From Streptomyces sp. ICBB 8177 (GTDB taxonomy: Bacteria > Actinomycetota > Actinomycetes > Streptomycetales > Streptomycetaceae): a stretch of DNA of 64,000 nt. Below are positions 50,106 to 58,525 of this stretch, in pieces. The translations under genes and the position numbers were made by a program. Below the pieces are notes generated by a model. It was given only the letters and a program-made list of their open reading frames with translations. It did no database searches and was not told the DNA's origin. Position 1 is the stretch's first letter. Each line of letters begins with the position of its first letter. The DNA is taken from NCBI RefSeq assembly GCF_003144095.1, contig NZ_NSKH01000023.1:779611-843610 (forward strand). The letters are read 5' to 3'.

Positions 50106-50151
50106 GAGGCTGTGACGTAAAAGTCATATGAGTGTGAGCGGCGGTGCCGCA

Positions 50152-50167
50152 TAGGCTGTCCTCCATG
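50152..50167 (+). promoter_or_regulatory. -10 element of a probable leaderless promoter (gluconate GntR)
   Basis: TAGGCT (50152-50157) is 7 nt before ATG 50165. The inverted repeat TGACGTAAAAGTCA (50113-50126) lies upstream. Confidence 0.6.
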
Positions 50168-50890
50168 TCTCAGCATCCGGAACCCGGCATGGGAACCGAC
50201 GCCGGCGGCCTGCACGCCCGGGTCCTCGCCAGGCTCGGCCCCGCGATCGCCTCCGGCGCGCACCCGCCCGGCACCGTGCTGCGACTGGACGAACTGGAGC
50301 GCCGCTACGGCGTCTCGCGCACCGTCGCCCGCGAGGCGGTGCGCGTACTGGAGGCGATGCACCTGGTGCAGACCCGGCGCAGGGTCGGCATCACGGTCCG
50401 TCCCACCGAGGAGTGGAACGTCTTCGACCCCGCCGTCATCCGCTGGCGGCTCGCCGGCCCCGACCGGCCGCGCCAGCTGCGGTCGCTGACCATGCTGCGC
50501 ACCGCCGTCGAGCCGGTCGCCGCGGGCCTGGCCGCGCGCTCCGCCACCCCGGAGCAGTGCCGCAGGCTGACCGTGCTGGCGGGGGAGATGGCGGCGGCCG
50601 GACGGGCGGGCGACCTGCGCGAGTACCTCGTGCACGACGTCGCCTTCCACCGCGAGGTGCTCGACGGCTCGGGCAACGAGATGTTCGCGCGGCTCGGGGA
50701 CGTGGTCGCCGAGGTGCTCACCGGGCGCACCGAGCACCACGTCATGTTCGACGCCCCCGACCCGGAGGCGGTCACCCTGCACGTACGGGTCGCGGAGGCG
50801 GTGCGAGCGCGGGACGCGGCCGAGGCGGAGCGGCTGATGCGGGAGATCTGCGTGGGGGCGCTGCGGGAGCTGGACATCCTGGCGCCCTGA
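50165..50890 (+). CDS. gntR: GntR-family regulator (FadR subfamily) of gluconate genes
   Basis: A 241-residue regulator: winged helix at about 15-75 (PGTVLRLDELERRYGVSRTVAREAVRVLEAM) and a C-terminal FadR-type all-helical effector domain (LRTAVEPVAAGLAARSA, DVAFHREVLDGSGNEMF, HVRVAEAVRARDAAEAE). The divergent position relative to gntK and the palindromes between them indicate it represses the gluconate operon until gluconate or 6-phosphogluconate is present. ATG 50165 is set by the leaderless -10; the upstream frame to 50144 is before the -10. Confidence 0.92.
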   Translation: MSQHPEPGMGTDAGGLHARVLARLGPAIASGAHPPGTVLRLDELERRYGVSRTVAREAVRVLEAMHLVQTRRRVGITVRPTEEWNVFDPAVIRWRLAGPDRPRQLRSLTMLRTAVEPVAAGLAARSATPEQCRRLTVLAGEMAAAGRAGDLREYLVHDVAFHREVLDGSGNEMFARLGDVVAEVLTGRTEHHVMFDAPDPEAVTLHVRVAEAVRARDAAEAERLMREICVGALRELDILAP

Positions 50891-50930
50891 GCGGCCCGAT
50901 GGACGGTGACCCTGGGGTGCCCGCGCGGCG

Positions 50931-50953
50931 CTGTTGCGGGTAATGTGCAATAG
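50931..50953 (+). promoter_or_regulatory. Nur-box-like site upstream of the nickel permease
   Basis: TTGC-N9-GCAA at 50934-50950 equals the TTGC/GCAA spacing of the Streptomyces coelicolor Nur box (tTGCaa-N5-ttGCAA), and the palindrome extends to CTgTTGC...GCAAtAG. It lies 44 bp before the permease start. Confidence 0.75.
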
Positions 50954-50996
50954 CGAACCGCCTGTGACCGCGCACGTCCCCGAGGAGCCCCGCACC

Positions 50997-52121
50997 GTGA
51001 CCGCCACCCAAGCCCCTCCGGCGCCGTCGCTCCACCGGATACGCCAGTCGCTGACGCGCCCCGAGTGGGCCAGGCTCGGCGGCATGGCCGGCTTCATCGT
51101 GCTGCTGCACGTCGTCGGCTTCGGCATCCTCGCGCTGGTCGTCCCCGACCACTACCGGCTCGGCACCGGCGCGTTCGGCATCGGCACCGGCCTGACCGCG
51201 TACACCCTCGGCATGCGGCACGCCTTCGACGCCGACCACATCGCCGCCATCGACAACACCACCCGAAAGCTGATGAGCGACGGCAAGCGGCCGCTGTCCG
51301 TGGGCTTCTGGTTCTCCCTGGGCCACTCCACGATCGTCTTCGGCCTGACCTTCCTGCTGGCCCTCGGCGTCCGCGCGGTCGGCACCGGCCTGGCGAACGA
51401 CAACTCCCGCATGCACCAGGTCGGCGGCCTCATCGGCACCCTGGTCTCCGGCGCGTTCCTGGTGCTGATCGCCGCCATCAACCTGGCCGTCCTGCTCGGA
51501 TTGGTGAAAGTGTTCCGCGCCATGCGGGCGGGCGAGTACGACGAGGCGGCGCTGGAGGAACAGCTCGACAAGCGCGGCCTGATGAACCGCGTCCTGGGCC
51601 GCGCCACCCGCGCGGTGCGCAAGCCGTGGCAGATGTACCCGGTCGGCGTGCTGTTCGGCCTTGGCTTCGACACCGTCACCGAGGTCAGCCTGCTGGTGAT
51701 GGCCGCCGGTTCGGTCGCCTCCGGGCTGCCCTGGTACGCGATCATCTGCCTGCCCGTGCTGTTCGCCGCGGGCATGTCGCTGCTGGACACCATCGACGGC
51801 TCGTTCATGAACTTCGCCTACGGCTGGGCGTTCTCCAAGCCGGTCCGCAAGGTCTACTACAACCTGACCATCACCGGCATGTCGATCGCCGTCGCGCTGA
51901 TCATCGGCGGCATCGAGCTGCTGTCCATCGTCGGCGACAAGCTTTCGCTCACCGGCCCGTTCTGGGACTGGATCGCCTCGGTCGACCTCAACACCATCGG
52001 CTTCTGGATCGTCGGGCTGTTCGTCGCCACGTGGGCCGTGGCGCTCGCGGTGTGGAAGTTCGGCCGCATCGAGGAGAAGTGGGACGCGGCCGTCCCCGCG
52101 GCCCGCGAGCCCGCGGCCTGA
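50997..52121 (+). CDS. Nickel/cobalt permease (NiCoT family)
   Basis: A 374-residue transporter with eight predicted helices. The metal signature is RHAFDADHIAAIDN beginning at R74 (H75, D79, H81), with the second motif FSLGHSTIV and the third GLGFDTVTEVSLL. NiCoTs take up Ni2+ or Co2+ at high affinity, for example for urease or Ni superoxide dismutase. GTG 50997 has GAGGAG about 10 nt upstream and fits the family N-terminus; no urease or SOD gene is in the window. The upstream Nur-box-like site suggests control by the nickel-sensing regulator Nur. Confidence 0.93.
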   Translation: MTATQAPPAPSLHRIRQSLTRPEWARLGGMAGFIVLLHVVGFGILALVVPDHYRLGTGAFGIGTGLTAYTLGMRHAFDADHIAAIDNTTRKLMSDGKRPLSVGFWFSLGHSTIVFGLTFLLALGVRAVGTGLANDNSRMHQVGGLIGTLVSGAFLVLIAAINLAVLLGLVKVFRAMRAGEYDEAALEEQLDKRGLMNRVLGRATRAVRKPWQMYPVGVLFGLGFDTVTEVSLLVMAAGSVASGLPWYAIICLPVLFAAGMSLLDTIDGSFMNFAYGWAFSKPVRKVYYNLTITGMSIAVALIIGGIELLSIVGDKLSLTGPFWDWIASVDLNTIGFWIVGLFVATWAVALAVWKFGRIEEKWDAAVPAAREPAA

Positions 52122-52131
52122 GCCTGATCGC

Positions 52132-52165
52132 GGCTCGGGACGTGAGCGCGGTGCGGGCCCGAGCC
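52132..52165. terminator. Hairpin between nickel permease and Nudix genes
   Basis: GGCTCGGG (52132-52139) and CCCGAGCC (52158-52165) form an 8-bp stem with an 18-nt loop between convergent genes. Confidence 0.55.
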
Positions 52166-52206
52166 CGGCTCGGACGTGCTCGCGGCACGGCTCGGCGCGT
52201 GAGTGC

Positions 52207-52752
52207 TCAGGCCGTCCCGCCGCGTATCGCGCGCAGCCGGTGGTAGGCCGCGAGCCCGTCCGGCACCCACTCCCACTCCGGCAGCCTCGCCTCCAGCTCC
52301 TCGTCGGTGAGGAAGGCGTGCCACGCGACCTCCTCCGCCTGCGGGTCCACCGGCAGGGCGCAGGTGACCTCGTAGACCCGCGACCACCAGGTGTGCTCCG
52401 GTGTCTCGTACAGGAACGACAGCACCGGCACCGGCTGCGGCAGCCCGCTCACCCCCAGCTCCTCCCGCGCCTCGCGCAGCGCCGCCTCGTCGTACCCCTC
52501 GCCCGCGCCGACGACACCGCCGACGAACATGTCGTAGCGGGAGGGGAAGACCAGCTTCTGCGCGGTGCGCCGGTGCACGAAGATCCGGCCCTCTGTGTCA
52601 CGCGCCAGTACGAAGACGCACCGGTGCCGCAGCCGCCGGGCGTACGCCTCCCCGCGCCGGGCCTGCCCGACGACCCGGTCGTGCTCGTCCACGACGTCCA
52701 GCAGCTCGTCCGCCGAGCGCCCTTCCTCCGCCGCACCGCTCTCGTCAGCCAT
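52207..52752 (-). CDS. Nudix hydrolase, YfcD/IDI-like
   Basis: A 181-residue hydrolase. VGGVVGAGEGYDEAALREAREELGV is an intact Nudix box (G-x5-E-x7-REUXEExGU). The N-terminal ELLDVVDEHDRVVGQARRGEAY and the WHAFLTDEEL segment resemble the isopentenyl-diphosphate isomerase/YfcD-type branch of the fold. Substrate unknown. Start ATG 52752; no strong ribosome site is seen and a TTTCAT hexamer 6 nt upstream could hint at leaderless expression, but weakly. Divergent from the LysR gene. Confidence 0.88.
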   Translation of the reverse strand: MADESGAAEEGRSADELLDVVDEHDRVVGQARRGEAYARRLRHRCVFVLARDTEGRIFVHRRTAQKLVFPSRYDMFVGGVVGAGEGYDEAALREAREELGVSGLPQPVPVLSFLYETPEHTWWSRVYEVTCALPVDPQAEEVAWHAFLTDEELEARLPEWEWVPDGLAAYHRLRAIRGGTA

Positions 52753-52791
52753 GACGCCATGAAAGCAGACGGCTGTGACAACGGCGCCGCA

Positions 52792-52806
52792 TAGGATCCC
52801 GGGGTG
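52792..52806 (+). promoter_or_regulatory. -10 element of a probable leaderless promoter (LysR)
   Basis: TAGGAT (52792-52797) is 6 nt before GTG 52804. Confidence 0.6.
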
Positions 52807-53718
52807 GAACTGCGCCAGTTGGAGTACTTCACCGCCGTCGCCGAGGAGATGCACTTCGGCCGCGCCGCGGAACGCCTGCACATCGGGCAGCCCGCAGTCA
52901 GCCAGCTGATCCGGCGGCTGGAGCGGGAGTTGGGCGTCGAGTTGTTCGACCGCTCGCCGCGGCACGTCCGCCTCACCCCGGCCGGTGCCAGTCTGCTGCC
53001 GCAGGCGCGGGCCGTGCTGGCCGCCGCCGACCGCGCCCGGGCGGTAGTGGCCGAACACCTCGCTGAGCGCGCCGCGACCCTGCGCGTCGGCACCAGCAAC
53101 GGCATGGGCGGCCATCTCGACACCGTGCTCGACGCCTTCGCCGCCCTCGCCCCGGACACCGCCGTCGAGCTGGCCTACGTGCCGACCGCCGAACGCCTGG
53201 CGCAGGTCGCCGACGGGCGGCTGGACGCGGCGTTCGTACGGGGTGAGCAGGAGGAGGCCGACGGCGTGCGGGTGGTCCCGGTCTGGCAGGAACCGCTGGT
53301 CGCCGTGGTGCCCGCGAGCCATCCGCTGGCCGGCCGCGACGAGTTGCCGATCGCCGAACTCGCGCCGCTGCCACTGCGGCTGACCGCCCGTCGCAACAAC
53401 CCGCCACTGGTCGACCTGGTCGTCTCCGCCTGCCGGGACGCGGGCTTCGAGCCGCTTCCCGGGCCGCCCACCGCGAGCCTCCAGGACACGCTGGCCGCGA
53501 TCGGTTCCGGCACGGCGATGTGGACGGTGGTCTACGCGGCGCACGCCGAGCGGATGGTGGCGCCCAAGGTGGCGTTCGTGCCGTTCGCCGCGCCGGGGCT
53601 GACCATCACGACCGGGCTGGCGCTGCACCGCACCCGTCCGCCGCGCCGCACACAGCAGTTGCTGGATGCGTGCGGGAGGGCGCGGGACGCCGCCGGGGCC
53701 GGCGATCACGCGGACTGA
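52804..53718 (+). CDS. LysR-family transcriptional regulator
   Basis: A 304-residue regulator: helix-turn-helix at 1-60 (ELRQLEYFTAVAEEMHFGRAAERLHIGQPAVSQLIRR), linker helix, and a periplasmic-binding-like effector domain (residues about 90-295). It is followed after 115 bp by a small tautomerase gene, probably its target. GTG 52804 is defined by the leaderless -10. Confidence 0.93.
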   Translation: MELRQLEYFTAVAEEMHFGRAAERLHIGQPAVSQLIRRLERELGVELFDRSPRHVRLTPAGASLLPQARAVLAAADRARAVVAEHLAERAATLRVGTSNGMGGHLDTVLDAFAALAPDTAVELAYVPTAERLAQVADGRLDAAFVRGEQEEADGVRVVPVWQEPLVAVVPASHPLAGRDELPIAELAPLPLRLTARRNNPPLVDLVVSACRDAGFEPLPGPPTASLQDTLAAIGSGTAMWTVVYAAHAERMVAPKVAFVPFAAPGLTITTGLALHRTRPPRRTQQLLDACGRARDAAGAGDHAD

Positions 53719-53833
53719 TCGCTGCGTTCGCCGGTTGCGTCTTGGTGGCGGGGGCGGGAGACGGTGGACTGGGGTCGTGCCGGTGAGCGGCCCGGAACCA
53801 CCGGGCGCCGCCGGGAGACCCGAGGGAGCAGAC

Positions 53834-54016
53834 ATGCCGAACGTGACGATCCAGCAGGGCCCGCGCGACGTCGAGGCCAAGCGCGACCTGGTCCGTAGGA
53901 TCACCGACGCCTTCGTGGACGCCTACCAGATCCCCGCGGACACCGTCTTCGTCTGGTTCCAGGACACCCCGGCCGACAGCTGGGGCGTCGGCGGGGTGCT
54001 GCGCGCGGACAAGTGA
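53834..54016 (+). CDS. 4-oxalocrotonate tautomerase-family protein
   Basis: A protein of 60 residues starting with the catalytic N-terminal proline (MPNVTIQQGPRDVEAKRDLV), which acts as the general base after Met removal. VFVWFQDTPADSWGVGG is the beta-turn end of the fold. Members isomerise enols or dehalogenate; the substrate is unknown. ATG 53834 has GGGAG 6 nt upstream. It is downstream of LysR and is followed by a very strong terminator. Confidence 0.9.
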   Translation: MPNVTIQQGPRDVEAKRDLVRRITDAFVDAYQIPADTVFVWFQDTPADSWGVGGVLRADK

Positions 54017-54049
54017 GCGGCACGCCTCACGCTGAGGTGTGACGAGGGC

Positions 54050-54096
54050 GGCGGCGCGCGGGACGCTCCACGGGGGAGACCGTCCCGCGCGCCGCC
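54050..54096. terminator. Very strong bidirectional terminator
   Basis: Perfect 16-bp stem, GGCGGCGCGCGGGACG (54050-54065) with CGTCCCGCGCGCCGCC (54081-54096), loop 15 nt, between the tautomerase and the RNase gene. Confidence 0.9.
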
Positions 54097-54159
54097 ACCG
54101 GGATCGAAGGGTGGGAAGGCTGCCGGTCAGCCGATCAGCCGACGATCGACTTCAGCCGT

Positions 54160-54603
54160 TCAGCAGCTGAAGTCGACCGCGTCGAACGACTCGTAGTGGT
54201 CGGCGGTGTAGTAGTCGGTGCCGTCCTCGCCGGTCACGATGCGACGGGTGCCGCGGTTGCCCGCGCCGGGGGTCGTCACCGTGTACTCGTGGTAGTAGCC
54301 GCTCGGCTCCGACGGCAGGACGTGCTCGTCGTTGCGGAAGACCTCGCCGTCCTCCGGGTACGGGAACGGGCCTCCGTCGGCGATGAGTTGGAGGGTGTCG
54401 TCGGCCTGGCTGGGCAGGTTGGACTCGCAGACGGAGCCGACGTCGAGGTGCCGTACGACGACGGCGGTACGGGCGGGTGCGACGTGAGCGGTCGCGGCGT
54501 CGGCGGGCGTCGCCAGGAGCGAGGCGGGACCGAGCAGCAGCGTTCCGGCGACGAGCAGCGCGGAACCGTGGGGGGAGCGCAACGCGCGTAGAGGCATTCG
54601 CAT
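54160..54603 (-). CDS. Secreted guanyl-specific ribonuclease (RNase Sa family)
   Basis: A 147-residue precursor: signal peptide (about 1-37, ALLVAGTLLLGPASLLATPADA) and a mature domain matching Streptomyces RNase Sa. By alignment E106 (YYHEYT), R121 (GTRRI) and H136 (DHYESF) are the catalytic residues, and C59 and C147 form the expected disulfide. It cleaves RNA after guanine. No barstar-like inhibitor gene is adjacent, so cell protection relies on secretion or a distant inhibitor. ATG 54603 was chosen; the frame upstream to 54681 is unrelated. Confidence 0.95.
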   Translation of the reverse strand: MRMPLRALRSPHGSALLVAGTLLLGPASLLATPADAATAHVAPARTAVVVRHLDVGSVCESNLPSQADDTLQLIADGGPFPYPEDGEVFRNDEHVLPSEPSGYYHEYTVTTPGAGNRGTRRIVTGEDGTDYYTADHYESFDAVDFSC

Positions 54604-54817
54604 GCCGTCAGTTTGACCAGCGTCCCGCCCGCCGCAGAAGCGTCTCGCGCGAGGGTTCACCCGACGTTCACCGCTCGGCACGTCAGGTGGCGGAGCTGTG
54701 CGAAACCAGTGCGTTCACGCCACTGCGTGTTGACGCGCCGTCAACACGCTGATCCACGCGTGCCAGGGCGTCCGGCGGGGAGACTGGTCGGCACGGCGAG
54801 CGTGAGGAGCGGACACC

Positions 54818-56188
54818 ATGACGGCACAACGGCTGGTCGTGATCGGGGCGGACGCGGCGGGCATGTCGGCCGCGTCGCAGGCGCGTCGCCGCAAGGGGCC
54901 GGACGAACTGGCCATCACCGCCTTCGAACGCGGCCACCACACCTCGTACTCCGCGTGCGGCATCCCGTACTGGATCGGCGGCACCGTGGACGGCCCCGAC
55001 CGCCTGGTCGCCCGCACCGCGAGCGAGCACCGCTCCCGCGGCATCGACCTGCGGCTGGGCACCGAGGCGGTCGAACTCGATCCGGACCGCGGCCGGGTGC
55101 GCACCCGGGACGCGGACGGCTCGTACGCGTGGACCCCGTACGACCACCTCGTCGTCGCCACCGGGGCGGTCCCCGCACGGCCCCGCATCCCCGGCATCGG
55201 CGCGGACGGCGTCTTCGGCGTGCAGACCCTCGACGACGGCGAGGCGGTCCTCGACGGGCTCGCGCGGGACGGCGTGCGCAGCGCGGTCGTCGTCGGCGGC
55301 GGCTACATCGGGGTGGAGATGGCGGAGGCGATGCTGCGCCGCGGCCTGTCCGTCACCGTCGTCGACGCCGGTGAGCAGCCGATGTCCACGCTCGACCCCG
55401 ACATGGGCGCGCTGGTGCGCGACGCGATGGAGGGCATGGGCATCGAGGTGGTCTCCGGCGCCCAGGTGCGCGAGGTGCTCACCGACGGCGACGGGCGGGC
55501 GCGTGCCGTGGCCACGAAGGACGCCGAGTACCCGGCGGACATCGTCGTGCTCGGCATCGGCGTCCGCCCGGGCACCGAACTCGCCCGCGAGGCGGGGCTG
55601 CCGCTGGGCGAGGCGGGCGGCCTGCTGACCGACCGCGCCCAACGGGTGCGCGGACACGACCGGATCTGGGCGGGCGGCGACTGCGTCGAGGTGCTCAACC
55701 TGGTCTCCGGCGCCCTCCAGCACGTCGCGCTCGGCACCCACGCCAACAAGCACGGCCTGGTCATCGGCACCAACATCGGCGGCGGGTACGCGACGTTCCC
55801 CGGCGTGGTGGGCACCGCGGTCAGCAAGGTCTGCGAAGTGGAGATCGCCCGCACCGGCCTGAAGGAGTCCCAGGCCCGGGCCGCAGGACTGCGCTACGTC
55901 ACCGCGACCGTCGAGTCGACCAGCCGCGCGGGCTACTACCCTGACGCCTCCCCGATGACGGTGAAGATGCTCGCCGAACTCGGCAGCGGGCGGCTGCTCG
56001 GCACCCAGATCGTCGGCCGCGAGGGCGCGGCGAAACGGGTGGACGTCGCGGCGGTCGCGCTGACGGCGGGAATGACGGTCGAGGCGATGACTTCGCTCGA
56101 TCTCGGCTACGCGCCGCCGTTCTCGCCGGTCTGGGACCCCGTGCTGGTCGCGGCCCGCAAGGCGGCGGCAGCGGTACGGCAGCCGTGA
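54818..56188 (+). CDS. CoA-disulfide reductase/NADH oxidase-like flavoprotein
   Basis: A 456-residue FAD enzyme. LVVIGADAAGMSAASQARRR is the FAD-binding motif; SYSACGIPYWIGG holds the single redox cysteine C47 characteristic of CoA-disulfide reductases and water-forming NADH oxidases; VVVGGGYIGVEMAEAMLRRG is the NAD(P)H motif and WAGGDCVEV the second FAD contact. The C-terminal dimerisation domain is complete. Standalone gene; ATG 54818 has GAGGAG 8 nt upstream. Confidence 0.92.
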   Translation: MTAQRLVVIGADAAGMSAASQARRRKGPDELAITAFERGHHTSYSACGIPYWIGGTVDGPDRLVARTASEHRSRGIDLRLGTEAVELDPDRGRVRTRDADGSYAWTPYDHLVVATGAVPARPRIPGIGADGVFGVQTLDDGEAVLDGLARDGVRSAVVVGGGYIGVEMAEAMLRRGLSVTVVDAGEQPMSTLDPDMGALVRDAMEGMGIEVVSGAQVREVLTDGDGRARAVATKDAEYPADIVVLGIGVRPGTELAREAGLPLGEAGGLLTDRAQRVRGHDRIWAGGDCVEVLNLVSGALQHVALGTHANKHGLVIGTNIGGGYATFPGVVGTAVSKVCEVEIARTGLKESQARAAGLRYVTATVESTSRAGYYPDASPMTVKMLAELGSGRLLGTQIVGREGAAKRVDVAAVALTAGMTVEAMTSLDLGYAPPFSPVWDPVLVAARKAAAAVRQP

Positions 56189-56254
56189 GCGCCCGAAGGA
56201 CCTGACCACGGAGCCGTGGGGGCCCAGGGGGAACGAGGGGACGCGGCGGCGTCC

Positions 56255-57190
56255 TCAGCCGTCGGTGCGCACCGCCAGGGCGTCCAACGCGGCCAGCAGG
56301 CCCGGCAGTTCGGGGCCGCGGCCGACCGGCCGCACCTCGCCCGCTTCGTCGTCGGTCAGCACGAAGGCGATGTCGTCGGTCCGGGCGACGATGCTCCAGC
56401 CCGGACCGTCCGCCCGCAGCGCCCGCGCTCCGCCCTCCGCGAAGGACGACCTCACGCGGCCGGGCGGCGGGGGATGCTCCACGTACTCGCGCGCCTCCCG
56501 CAGCACCCGGCGCACCACGGACCCGCCGGGCCCGCCCGCGCCTTCGCCGTCCCGCGCCGCGGTACGGTCCTGCGGCGCCTTCACGAAATCCTTCTCGTCG
56601 TCCACCTGCGAGCGCCAGCTCTTCCACTGGAGCGCGATCTCGTCCGCGCCCAGGCGGCGCTGGGCCGGTCCCCAGACGCTGGTGTCCGGCGGCGTCAACG
56701 GCGGGCCGCCGCCCTCCGCTTCCGAGGGGTCGTGCGGCGCGGGCAGCCCCGGCGCGGCCACCGCCACGGCCAGCGGCCAGCCCGGCAGCGACGCGACGAT
56801 GGTGCGCTCACCCGGCGACAGGTCGTACTCCATGCCGCAGTCCCAGGTGGCGACGGCGACCGCGACCAGCGCGGTGTCCAGCGTCACGACCGTCCACCGG
56901 GCGCCCCGGCCGTCCTGCCCCAGCACCAGCCCGTAGCCGCCCGCCACCGGCCGCAGCCCCAGCACCGCGCAGGCCGCCGGATAGTCGTCGCCGAGCACGC
57001 TGGGGAACTGCCCGGGCGTCAGCAGCACGGCGGTCAGCACGTAGAACGAGTCGTCGCGCGCGGCGTCGTCGACCACCGCGAGGGCGGAGACCGCCGCCGA
57101 TTCGTCGGTCGCAGAGCCCGCGGTCTTCGTGGCGTCGTCGGCCGAGTCCGCCGCATCGGCGTTCGGCGCGGTGTCGTCCGTCACGGACAC
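56255..57190 (-). CDS. Protein of unknown function
   Basis: A 311-residue protein with acidic, disordered N-terminus (about 1-40), a central domain (about 45-150, ending in [18 protein letters not shown]) and a C-terminal domain (about 175-311, ERTEWFSRI-free; includes [14 protein letters not shown] and [19 protein letters not shown]). No signal peptide or catalytic motif is evident. GTG 57190 has AAGGAGAGG upstream, so the start is well supported. The family is unrecognised. It is convergent with the flavoprotein and is followed upstream by 140 bp of spacer to the methyltransferase gene. Confidence 0.75.
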   Translation of the reverse strand: MSVTDDTAPNADAADSADDATKTAGSATDESAAVSALAVVDDAARDDSFYVLTAVLLTPGQFPSVLGDDYPAACAVLGLRPVAGGYGLVLGQDGRGARWTVVTLDTALVAVAVATWDCGMEYDLSPGERTIVASLPGWPLAVAVAAPGLPAPHDPSEAEGGGPPLTPPDTSVWGPAQRRLGADEIALQWKSWRSQVDDEKDFVKAPQDRTAARDGEGAGGPGGSVVRRVLREAREYVEHPPPPGRVRSSFAEGGARALRADGPGWSIVARTDDIAFVLTDDEAGEVRPVGRGPELPGLLAALDALAVRTDG

Positions 57191-57330
57191 GGAACCTCTC
57201 CTTCACCGTGGGACGCCGACGTGCGGACACGCCTGCGGGCCGTCCCGCCCCGGGTGGGGCGTTCGCGCACCTTAACCACCGGGTAACACTCGCGTCGAGA
57301 GTCCGGAGCGAGGACTTCCACGGCCTCCGT

Positions 57331-57996
57331 TCAGTTCAGGGCGCGCACCGCGAGCGCCAGATAGCGCTCGTCTCCGTCGTCGTACGCGGCCAACGTCCAG
57401 CCGGCGCGTTCGAGCAGCGGGCGCAGGTTGGGCTCCGCGCGGACGTCGTCGGGGGTCAGGGTGTGGCCGCGGCGGGCCGCGAGGGCGGCGCGGCCGATGG
57501 GGTGGAAGAGCGCGAGCCGTGCGCCCGGCCGGCAGACGCGGGCGAACTCCCGCAACCCCGCCGCCGGATCACCGAGGTGGTGGACGAGCCCGGCGGCCAG
57601 CACCGCGTCCAGCACGCCGTCGCGCAACGGAAGCCGGCTCGCGTCCGCCTCCGCCAGCAGCGCGATCCGGTCCCGTCCTGCGCGCGCCGCCTCGGCGAGC
57701 ATCTGCGGCGTGAGGTCGGCGCCGATCACCACGCCCTCCGGGCCGACGGCAGCTCGGCAGGCGGCCAGGGCGCGGCCGGTACCGCATCCGGCGTCCAGCA
57801 CGTGATCGCCCCGACGCAGCCGCAGTTCGGCGACGGCGGCCTCGTACGCCGGGGTGTCGTCGGGGAACTTGGTGTCCCAGGTGGCCGCCTTGGGCGCGAA
57901 GAAGGCCCGCACGCTCGCCGGGTCGGCACCGTGGTGGCGCGGCCCCGTCGAGCGGTGTTCCTCGGCCGGGGCGGCGTGATCCGCTCGGTCGCTCAT
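57331..57996 (-). CDS. Class I SAM-dependent methyltransferase
   Basis: A 221-residue enzyme: a short N-terminal segment ([18 protein letters not shown]) of UbiE/COQ5-like type, SAM motif [14 protein letters not shown] at about 68-80, acidic ADLTPQM, and [18 protein letters not shown]. The methyl acceptor is unknown. ATG 57996 is the shortest of three clustered candidate starts (57996, 58002, 58005). The start lies only 15 bp from the divergent YnfA start, so their promoters must overlap or reach into each other's coding region. Confidence 0.85.
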   Translation of the reverse strand: MSDRADHAAPAEEHRSTGPRHHGADPASVRAFFAPKAATWDTKFPDDTPAYEAAVAELRLRRGDHVLDAGCGTGRALAACRAAVGPEGVVIGADLTPQMLAEAARAGRDRIALLAEADASRLPLRDGVLDAVLAAGLVHHLGDPAAGLREFARVCRPGARLALFHPIGRAALAARRGHTLTPDDVRAEPNLRPLLERAGWTLAAYDDGDERYLALAVRALN

Positions 57997-58011
57997 GGGC
58001 ATCATGGTCCC

Positions 58012-58350
58012 ATGCTCACGCTCCGTTCCGTCGTCCTCTTCGTCGTGGCCGCCCTCTTCGAGATCGGCGGCGCGTGGCTGGTCTGGCAGTGCGTACGCGA
58101 GCACCGCGGCTGGGCGTGGGCGGTGGCGGGCGTCATGGCGCTCGGCGTCTACGGTTTCGTGGCGACGCTCCAGCCCGACGCGGCGTTCGGCCGCATCCTT
58201 GCCGCCTACGGCGGTGTGTTCGTGGCCGGATCCCTGCTGTGGGGCCTCGTGGTGGACGGCTACCGGCCCGACCGCTTCGACGTCATCGGAGCGGTCGTCT
58301 GCCTGGCGGGCGTCGGCATCATCATGTACGTGCCGCGGGGCGGTGGTTGA
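58012..58350 (+). CDS. YnfA-family small membrane protein
   Basis: A 112-residue protein with four transmembrane helices (about 4-22, 32-50, 60-78 and 90-107): [21 protein letters not shown] and [19 protein letters not shown] followed by [16 protein letters not shown] match the YnfA family, a relative of small multidrug resistance transporters. ATG 58012 has CATCAT 6 nt upstream as a weak leaderless -10. Divergent from the methyltransferase gene. Confidence 0.92.
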   Translation: MLTLRSVVLFVVAALFEIGGAWLVWQCVREHRGWAWAVAGVMALGVYGFVATLQPDAAFGRILAAYGGVFVAGSLLWGLVVDGYRPDRFDVIGAVVCLAGVGIIMYVPRGGG

Positions 58351-58413
58351 GCGGGACGCGGGCGCCGCGAGGCGGCTGGGCGGCGCAGGCGCGGCGAGGG
58401 CCGTCGAGTAGGT

Positions 58414-58471
58414 CAGGCGCCGGGAGGGCCCGGCGAGCGGGTCAGGTGGCGCGGGCAGGCGCCGGGAGGGC
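58414..58471. repeat. 16-bp direct repeat, 42-bp period
   Basis: CAGGCGCCGGGAGGGC occurs at 58414-58429 and 58456-58471 in the gap between YnfA and the PPOX gene. Confidence 0.8.
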
Positions 58472-58525
58472 TGTCGAGCGGATGTGGACCGCCGTCGGCC
58501 GCACGCCCGGTGACCCGGGCGCGCC

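Noticed and set aside
50144-50164. Upstream start for the gluconate GntR gene
   Set aside because: It lies before the -10 hexamer, and the helix-turn-helix begins well inside the shorter protein.
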